A DNA stretch of 12,711 bases from Candidatus Rifleibacteriota bacterium. GTDB taxonomy: Bacteria > UBP17 > UBA6191 > JACPRK01. The stretch covers positions 6,666 through 19,376 of the forward strand of contig JACQZL010000107.1 of the NCBI GenBank assembly GCA_016213865.1, given 5' to 3'. Position numbers and translations under genes: made by a program. A model generated the notes under the pieces. That model did no database searches and had not been told where the DNA came from. It saw only the letters and a list, made by a program, of their open reading frames with translations. Positions 1-5,360 of the stretch are shown here, piece after piece. How positions within the stretch are numbered: position 1 is the first letter of the stretch; each line of letters starts with the position of its first letter.

Positions 1-424
1 CGGCCAGGGTGCCCCACAACCGGCGGCTGCGACGATGGATCACGATCCCGGCGCGGAACAGCCGCAGCAGCCGCAGGAACCGCAGGAACCGCAAGGGCCG
101 CAGGATCGGCAACACGGCCAGCAGGTCGACCCAGTACTCGGCCAGATACGTCAGGGGCTTGCGAACGGCCAGATACCGCAGGGTCAGCTCCACGCCGAAC
201 AGGATGGTGAAGAGCTCGCCGATGGGGACCAGGACTGGCTGCAGCCAGTGAGAGCGCGGCAGCAGCGTCTCGGTCACGAGAACTGCGACCGAAGCCAGGA
301 TGGCCAGCGCAACGCCCACCTCCACGCGGGGGTCGCGGAAGAGGCGAGCAAGCGGCTCGCGGAACCGGGGCACCCGCGCCACCTGCGCGGCCGCGTTCGT
401 GCACGGGTCCGGCATGGCCGTCAT
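1..424 (-). CDS. Voltage-sensor ion channel, N-terminal part (cut by window edge)
   Basis: The minus strand reads from an ATG at 424 to the left edge without a stop (141 codons seen). After a short basic cytoplasmic stretch there is S1 (about residues 34-55), S2 (67-86, with E79 and R83 in a VELTLR pattern), S3 with YWVDLLAVLP (D100), and then S4 with arginines at 109, 112, 115, 118, 121 and 124, exactly every third residue. This is the voltage sensor of the Ion_trans family (six-helix K+/cation channels of the inner membrane). The S3-S4 linker is almost absent, as in many short bacterial channels. The pore helix and selectivity filter lie outside the window, so ion selectivity cannot be stated. 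A second ATG at 415 is possible; neither start has a clear ribosome binding site. The gene is divergent from the protease gene at 772. Confidence 0.85.
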   Translation of the reverse strand, partial: MTAMPDPCTNAAAQVARVPRFREPLARLFRDPRVEVGVALAILASVAVLVTETLLPRSHWLQPVLVPIGELFTILFGVELTLRYLAVRKPLTYLAEYWVDLLAVLPILRPLRFLRFLRLLRLFRAGIVIHRRSRRLWGTLA

Positions 425-489
425 TGTAAGCCAGCACCGCGAGCCCGCGCGACCGAGAACGTCCCCGGATCATGGGGCAGAGAGGACCA

Positions 490-577
490 AACGCAAAGCC
501 GCCAGGACGCAAAGACGCCAGGAAATGCTGATCAATAGGACCTTCCTTGCGTCCTTGCATCTTTGCGCCCTTGCGTT
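490..577. repeat. CGCAAAG-type intergenic inverted repeat
   Basis: The left arm carries CGCAAAG at 492-498 and 508-514. The right arm carries the complementary forms CCTTGCG (545-551), CTTTGCG (561-567) and CTTGCG (570-575). The outer ends AACGC and GCGTT (573-577) also pair, so the element can fold into a long imperfect hairpin with a short AT-richer loop near 524-540. Short CGCAAAG iterations between genes are common in many environmental bacterial genomes. This looks like one such dispersed palindromic element between two divergent genes. A terminator or protein-binding role is possible but not shown. Confidence 0.65.
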
Positions 578-651
578 GAAGACAGGCACCGTGGCCACTC
601 GACGACGCGGCTTCCCACGTTTCAGGGACGCTCCCCGCGGTTTTGCGGGGC

Positions 652-680
652 TTGACGATCCCGTTAGCCGTTGTTATTCT
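652..680 (+). promoter_or_regulatory. Sigma70-type promoter of the protease gene
   Basis: TTGACG (652-657) and TATTCT (675-680) are separated by exactly 17 bp, each one or two bases from consensus. The predicted start is near 687, giving a leader of about 85 nt to the ATG at 772. A hairpin, CCCCGC (633-638) with GCGGGG (645-650) and a GGTTTT loop, ends one base before the -35 box; it could be an operator or a chance palindrome. Confidence 0.6.
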
Positions 681-771
681 TCGTCGCTCGGCCCGAACAA
701 CCTGGTCGAGCTCATGCCTTTTTTGGGCAGGATTTTCCGGAACTCCCCGAGTACACGGGTAGGAGGTAGGT

Positions 772-2232
772 ATGGCGCGCGGTTCTCTGCTTCTTTGTCT
801 GGCGGTCTTCATGGCGCTCGTGTCCTTGGCGCCGGCCGCATGGGCGGCCAGTGTCCCGTCCGAGCCCAAGGGTCCCCAGTGGATTGACGGCACGGCCTTG
901 CTGGACGACTTCGCGCGATCCTATCTCGAGCGGGCCAAACCGGAAGACTTCAAGTCAGCCCAGCCGCGGGCCAAGAAGGCCGTGCAGGTGGGCGAGTCGG
1001 ACTTCTTCTGGTCCATGGACGTGGCCAACAACAAGCCCATCCAGGTCGAGGCCGTCCTTCGCAAGATCTCCAAGAACGCCTATCTGTACGTCCAGGACGG
1101 ACACACGGTCGAGGACGCGACGTTGGACAAGCTGGCCGCGCAGTTCGACAACGTCATCTACCCGACCAACCACGCGTACTTCGGCTCGGAGATCTCGCCC
1201 GGAATCGACAACGACAAGCGCATCACCTTGCTGCTCCTGGATATCCAGGACGGCTGGGAGCCGGGCCGCGGCTATGTCGCCGGCTACTTCTTCCCGCTCG
1301 ATTCGGTCAGCACCAGCCTCTTTCCGCAGTCGAACGAGCGCGAGATGGTCTACCTGGACGTCCATCCGGGCGACCCGAGCCGTGACGACTACCTGGGCAT
1401 CCTCGCGCACGAGTTCCAGCACATGATCCACTTCAACATGGATCGCGCCGAGGGCAAGTGGATCAACGAGTCGATGGCCCAGCTCGCCTTCTTCGTGAAC
1501 GGCTACGGCCATGCCCCGCAGATCTTCAGCTACATCCACGATAGCAACTCGGCCTTCGATCGCTTCGACAACACGCTCGAGGACTACGGCCGGTCCTATC
1601 TCTTCATCTATTACCTCTACTCGCACTACGCCGGGAAGACCGACGCCGAGCGCCAGGCCTTCACTCGCGAGCTCAACGCCAGCCAGTTGCGCGGGCAGGA
1701 GAGCATCGCGGCCCTCCTCAAGTCTCGCGGGGTCGCCAAGTCGCTCGACGAGATCAAGAACGATTGGTTCCTGGCCAACATCCTCAACCAGTCGAAGCCG
1801 TCCAACCCCGACTGGAACTACGACGAGTCGCTCCAGTTCGGCGTCCAGAGTGCGAAGGTCTACGCCGTCGCCGGATTGCCGGAGGGCGAGGTCGAAGACA
1901 GCGTGGCCCCTGACGGAGCCAAGTACCTGACCGTCACGACGGTCCAGAAGTACACGCCCGATCGGCCCACCATGCTGGACAAGGTCAAGCTCCTCCCAGA
2001 TGCCGCCGCAGAGGCTCGTCCCGGCCGGTTCGACCGTCCAGGCCAAGGCGGTCTCGACGCCGCTCGCCAAGGACGGCGAGGCCTACTCGGCGACGATCGG
2101 CCACTTCGCCCGCCTGGGCGTTGCCGTCACGACCCTCGAATTCCAGTTGCAGGAAGACGATGGGGTCCTCTCGGACACGACCGTCATCCCCATCGCCTCG
2201 CTGCCTGCGCTGGCGACGAAGGCCCAAGGTAG
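772..2232 (+). CDS. Secreted zinc metalloprotease (HEFQH...NE), N-terminal part of a frameshifted gene
   Basis: The ATG at 772 has an excellent ribosome binding site, AGGAGG at 761-766. A Sec signal peptide ends at about AWA25|A. The catalytic core has H213-E214-F215-Q216-H217 inside an AHEFQHMIHFN stretch, followed by W230-I-N-E233-S. That is the HExxH plus NE zinc-ligand layout of clan MA proteases, most like the hyicolysin/M30 group. The protein should be exported and cleave proteins outside the cytoplasm or at the surface; the substrate is unknown. Meaningful sequence ends at about residue 408 (DKVKLL). The remaining residues to the stop at 2232 are Arg/Pro/Gly-rich and are an out-of-frame reading of the next coding frame. 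The natural product most likely continues in the +1 frame to 4732. Confidence is high for the protease and moderate for its family. Confidence 0.85.
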   Translation: MARGSLLLCLAVFMALVSLAPAAWAASVPSEPKGPQWIDGTALLDDFARSYLERAKPEDFKSAQPRAKKAVQVGESDFFWSMDVANNKPIQVEAVLRKISKNAYLYVQDGHTVEDATLDKLAAQFDNVIYPTNHAYFGSEISPGIDNDKRITLLLLDIQDGWEPGRGYVAGYFFPLDSVSTSLFPQSNEREMVYLDVHPGDPSRDDYLGILAHEFQHMIHFNMDRAEGKWINESMAQLAFFVNGYGHAPQIFSYIHDSNSAFDRFDNTLEDYGRSYLFIYYLYSHYAGKTDAERQAFTRELNASQLRGQESIAALLKSRGVAKSLDEIKNDWFLANILNQSKPSNPDWNYDESLQFGVQSAKVYAVAGLPEGEVEDSVAPDGAKYLTVTTVQKYTPDRPTMLDKVKLLPDAAAEARPGRFDRPGQGGLDAARQGRRGLLGDDRPLRPPGRCRHDPRIPVAGRRWGPLGHDRHPHRLAACAGDEGPR

Positions 2233-4732
2233 GACCGGAAAAGTCAAGCTGACCTTCACCGGCGAGAAGCCAGGGCTGATTGGGTCCAAGGCCCGCTTCC
2301 AGGTCAAAGCTGTCAAGTTCGACGCCGCCGGCGCGGCCACGGTCGAGGACGTCGTCCTCAACGACAAGAACGCCGGCACGGCCACGCTCGACTTGGGCGG
2401 CGGCAGCGTCACGTTCATGGTGCGCGCTCTGAGCGGCAGCAAGAAGGGCGTCAAGTTCACCTACGAGCTCGAGCAGGTTGGTGCCAAGGTCGACGTGGCG
2501 GCCCTCGTCGAGAACGGCGCCCGCCTGGCCACGATCGACGGCAAGCTGGCCAACCCGGCCCAGGATGCCGACGTGTACGGACAGCTCCTCAAGGCCCGCG
2601 AAGAGAATACCACCGCTCTCGCGGCGTCGCTGGCCGCCGATTCGGAGGCAGGCCGCAAGGCGGCCCAGCTCCTGGCCAACGCGAAGGGCAGTCACAAGCA
2701 CGCGATGGCCAGCGTGCTCCGCCAGGCGCTGAAGAGGGCCCGGTTCGATGCCCTCGAGGGCGGCCAGGTGTCGGATGCGCTGCGGGACGAGGTGCTCCAC
2801 GCCCGGCCCGGCCGCGGCGACGATTCGGACGACTCGCACGACAACCTCGGCTACCTCATCAACAAGAAGAACGAGAACATCCACAACTTGACGCACCTGC
2901 AGATCGACCCGCAGTTCATCGAAGGGCAGCTCTTCAAGCCCTGGAAGCTGCTGGAGCTCGCCCGCGGGTTCCCCCACCTGCCGCTTCCCGACGGGTTGGG
3001 CCTGGCGGACTACGACGAGGCCCCCGCCAAGGCGCTGCTGGCCCAGTGGGCCGCGGACTTCAACGTCCCGTCGACCACTCCGGCACCGGCCGTTCGACCC
3101 GCCAAGAAGACCCAGGATCTCGAGCAGGTCAAGCAGGTGATGCGCCGGCTGATCCTCGCCGAGAGCATCATCGAGTTCTCCTACAACAACGGCCTGGTCC
3201 TGGCCGAGGACGTCGCCTCGACCGTCTACGATATGGTGCGCCTCACGCTCGCCGGACACAGCACGGTGACCGACATCGCGGCCCATTTCGAGGGCGTCCC
3301 GATCGTGGGCCCCGTGGCGACGGCACTGAAGAAGGCGATCCTGAGCAAGCTGCTCTTCCTGGGTGAGAAGTTCGGGATCTACATCATGGCCCGGATGAAC
3401 CCGCCGTACAGCACCTATGGACCGATCGTGATCACGGTCGTCGCCAACGTCGCCAGCCGCGTCTTGCACGTGCAGATCGAAAACGACAACCCGGGCTGGC
3501 TCAAGGACATGGGCGTCAAGCTGATGGGCAAGTACGCCCTGACCGCGATCCCGAAGATCGGCTACGTGGCTCGCAGCCAGGCCAGCGTCGACGCTGCGGC
3601 GCAGTACGCCGCGAAGCTGACGGCAGCGGGGTCGTACGAGGACGCCGAGAAGAAGGTCTGGGACGACGGCGTGACCGAGACCGCATCCTCGGTGCGCGAG
3701 GTGGTCGAATCGCAGATCGCCACCCGCCATCAGCGCAATCAGAAGGAGCGCGAGATCGCGAGGGTCGTGGCCAAGATCTCGCAGATCGTCGGCTATGCGT
3801 CCGTGCTCGATCCGACAAACATCTCCAAGGTCGTGGCGATCGTCGGCGGAGTCGCCGCCGGCGGGCTCCTGGCTCACACCACGTGGGACTGCGGCAGCTA
3901 CTTCTTCCGGCTTCCCAAGGGAGACATGCCGAACGGCGTCCGCTGGGCCTTCGAGCCGAACGCCGCCGCGGCCGCGGCCTTGCCTTCGACGCTGGCACAT
4001 GTCAAGGTGGATGCCGCCTACAGCCGCAAGCTGATGGCCGACCTGGAAGCAGCCTACGAGGGCTACCAGACGGCTGCTCGCGACGCGCTGGAGGCCGCCC
4101 GCACCAGGAACGCCAAGCTCGCTCCCCAGGTCGAGCGCTTGCTCGCGGCGGACCAGAAGATCGACCTGCTCTCGGGCAAGGCCGAGGCACTGGTCCTGGG
4201 CGACGGCGCCGGCGAGATGCGAGGCGCGGACTCCGCTCGCGGGCTGTACGTGGCCGCCCAGGAAGAGGTCATGCGACGAGCGACGGTCCTCTCGGACACG
4301 CTGGCACGAGCGGCCGGCGCCCCTGACCAGCCCTCCGTCGCGGCTGCAGCCGGCCCGGCCAAGTACCTGGCTGCGCTGCGCTCGGGGATGACGAGGCTGG
4401 CGGCCTCCGACCAGGTGGCTGCAGCCGTCCTGGTGAGCCGCACCACGGCCCGCAAGTCGGGCGGGCAGATCGAAGTCACGGCCACGCTGGAAAACCTCTC
4501 GCCGATGAACGTGAAGAACGTCACGGTCCGGTTGGTCAGCGGCCTCGACTTCGCGGTGACGGACGGTCCCGCTGTTCGGACGATCGCCAGGCTCGGCGCA
4601 GGTGACGAGCGTCAGGTGACCTGGCGGATCCGCCTGCAGGAGCCCAAGCCCGTGCTGGCTGCGCAGGTGGTCGTTCTGGCCGAGGCCGAGGGCGTCAACA
4701 TCCTGCCCAAGTTCCAGCTCGTGGGCGAGTAG
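2000..4732 (+). CDS. C-terminal continuation of the metalloprotease gene after a frameshift
   Basis: This frame is open for 910 codons but its first ATG (2000) has no ribosome binding site, no signal peptide, and lies inside the upstream frame. It is best read as the rest of the protease gene, reached by skipping one base in or near the CCC at 1995-1997. Visible parts are a beta-rich segment (about residues 10-165), a long mainly helical region with acidic D/S stretches near 274-280, a hydrophobic Ala/Gly-rich segment near 610-630 (possible membrane or buried helix), a helical, coiled-coil-like region (about 675-760), and a C-terminal Ig-like domain (about 810-910) of the CARDB/NEW3 type, common in secreted proteins. 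The helical middle is not a family I recognise. If expressed alone it would lack an export signal. A terminator follows 57 bases after the stop. Confidence 0.75.
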   Translation: MPPQRLVPAGSTVQAKAVSTPLAKDGEAYSATIGHFARLGVAVTTLEFQLQEDDGVLSDTTVIPIASLPALATKAQGRTGKVKLTFTGEKPGLIGSKARFQVKAVKFDAAGAATVEDVVLNDKNAGTATLDLGGGSVTFMVRALSGSKKGVKFTYELEQVGAKVDVAALVENGARLATIDGKLANPAQDADVYGQLLKAREENTTALAASLAADSEAGRKAAQLLANAKGSHKHAMASVLRQALKRARFDALEGGQVSDALRDEVLHARPGRGDDSDDSHDNLGYLINKKNENIHNLTHLQIDPQFIEGQLFKPWKLLELARGFPHLPLPDGLGLADYDEAPAKALLAQWAADFNVPSTTPAPAVRPAKKTQDLEQVKQVMRRLILAESIIEFSYNNGLVLAEDVASTVYDMVRLTLAGHSTVTDIAAHFEGVPIVGPVATALKKAILSKLLFLGEKFGIYIMARMNPPYSTYGPIVITVVANVASRVLHVQIENDNPGWLKDMGVKLMGKYALTAIPKIGYVARSQASVDAAAQYAAKLTAAGSYEDAEKKVWDDGVTETASSVREVVESQIATRHQRNQKEREIARVVAKISQIVGYASVLDPTNISKVVAIVGGVAAGGLLAHTTWDCGSYFFRLPKGDMPNGVRWAFEPNAAAAAALPSTLAHVKVDAAYSRKLMADLEAAYEGYQTAARDALEAARTRNAKLAPQVERLLAADQKIDLLSGKAEALVLGDGAGEMRGADSARGLYVAAQEEVMRRATVLSDTLARAAGAPDQPSVAAAAGPAKYLAALRSGMTRLAASDQVAAAVLVSRTTARKSGGQIEVTATLENLSPMNVKNVTVRLVSGLDFAVTDGPAVRTIARLGAGDERQVTWRIRLQEPKPVLAAQVVVLAEAEGVNILPKFQLVGE

Positions 4733-4788
4733 TCGAACCTACCGCTCCTCCTGAGGTCTCGAGGGACGAGCGGAGCAAGAATCAGGAG

Positions 4789-4816
4789 ACCCGGGTCCCA
4801 GTGGCCCGGGTTTTCT
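4789..4816 (+). terminator. Rho-independent terminator after the protease gene
   Basis: ACCCGGG (4789-4795) pairs with CCCGGGT (4805-4811) around a 9-nt loop, followed by TTTCT. It lies 57 bases past the stop codon at 4732. Upstream, two further exact helices are possible and cross each other: CCGCTC (4742-4747) with GAGCGG (4768-4773), and CTCCTGA (4748-4754) with TCAGGAG (4782-4788). Confidence 0.75.
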
Positions 4817-4847
4817 GTTGGGTCAAAAAATAACTAAGGGCTCCCCC

Positions 4848-4876
4848 TTGACAGGACGATGTTTGGGCAGTATCTT
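4848..4876 (+). promoter_or_regulatory. Strong sigma70-type promoter upstream of a structured RNA
   Basis: A perfect TTGACA (4848-4853) and TATCTT (4871-4876) are spaced by 17 bp. The predicted start is at about 4882-4884. No credible protein start follows for almost 500 bases, which suggests a non-coding RNA or a long leader. Confidence 0.65.
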
Positions 4877-4882
4877 GTGCGC

Positions 4883-5092
4883 GTGCACCGAAACGCAGTT
4901 CCTGGTGTTTAGGGACAGGACGGCGAAACGGTTGCTAGCCCGGCCTCGCCGGGACCGATGACATAGCTGTTCGGGTGCCTTTCCGGCTGACCTAGGTCAG
5001 CACCGCCTCTTGGGCCTAACGTGGGCCCTGGGCGGCCCCAGCGGTACTGCGGTGCACGTGACAAGAGCCGACACCAGGGTCGGATTTCTGTT
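4883..5092 (+). ncRNA. Candidate structured small RNA (possibly 6S-like)
   Basis: The predicted 5' end GTGCACCG (4883-4890) is an exact match to CGGTGCAC (5050-5057), closing a domain of about 175 nt. Just inside, CAGT (4896-4899) pairs with ACTG (5046-5049) and CTGG (4902-4905) with CCAG (5038-5041). Within the domain are local hairpins CCCGGC-CTC-GCCGGG (about 4940-4954), a 16-nt perfect palindrome at 4986-5001, and GGGCC (5012-5016) with GGCCC (5024-5028). A terminator hairpin follows at 5068-5095. A promoter-terminator unit of this size with paired ends and an interrupted rod shape resembles 6S RNA, but I see no diagnostic 6S sequence, so the family is unassigned. It could instead be the leader of the downstream porin operon. 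No tRNA, tmRNA, SRP or RNase P signature was recognised. Confidence 0.45.
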
Positions 5093-5095
5093 TTT
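5068..5095 (+). terminator. Terminator of the candidate RNA
   Basis: CCGAC (5068-5072) pairs with GTCGG (5079-5083) around a 6-nt loop, followed by ATTTCTGTTTTT. The stem is short, but the T tract is clear. An alternative pairing exists: ACACCAGG (5071-5078) is complementary to CCTGGTGT (4901-4908), which would open this terminator and could act as a switch. Confidence 0.5.
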
Positions 5096-5255
5096 CGGGG
5101 ATTTTCATATCAGGCAGGCGATGCGGCGCAAGGGGTCCACACGGACTCACGGAGCCGTCGGGCGGCCGCCAAGTCCGACCAGGCGCGCGTCACCGGGGGT
5201 TCCGGACCCTTGGGGCTCGAGTCTCGGGCCTTCGGCCTGCGGCAGCACGGGACAC
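5096..5255. other. Non-coding stretch between two terminators
   Basis: I see no gene here. Short self-complementary pieces are present: GGACT with AGTCC (about 5143-5187), GGGTTCCGGACCC (about 5199-5211), and GGCC-TTCG-GCC (about 5228-5238, a UUCG-type loop). It ends in a second terminator, so a second short RNA or a structured leader is possible. No convincing promoter of its own was found. Confidence 0.3.
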
Positions 5256-5283
5256 AAAGCCCGGCCTCAGCGGGGCTTTTGTT
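5256..5283 (+). terminator. Second, bidirectional-looking terminator before the porin operon
   Basis: AAAGCCC (5256-5262) pairs with GGGCTTT (5273-5279), followed by TGTT. The A run on the left would serve as a T run on the other strand. It lies about 80 bases upstream of the porin start, so the operon needs either a promoter within 5284-5340, which I do not see clearly, or read-through (attenuation). Confidence 0.65.
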
Positions 5284-5360
5284 ACGTTGCCCGTTGAGCC
5301 TGCCGATAGCCAGATCGGACGAAACATCGAGTCCCAGCCATTCTTTTGTTGCCGCACTCC

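Noticed and set aside
490..525. ACGCAAAGCC as a possible c-di-GMP riboswitch core before the protease gene
   Set aside because: It belongs to the iterated CGCAAAG inverted repeat, lies upstream of the predicted promoter and so would not be in the mRNA.
1985..4000. A minus-strand open frame of 671 codons opposite the protease continuation
   Set aside because: It shows the same GC-bias artefact; no recognisable domain, and the plus strand carries a longer, better-composed frame.
5248..5290. GGGACACAAAGCC resembles the GGGACGCAAAGCC core of c-di-GMP-I riboswitches
   Set aside because: The rest of the riboswitch consensus (upstream GCAAACC arm, downstream receptor) is absent, and the AAAGCC part is explained by the terminator stem.
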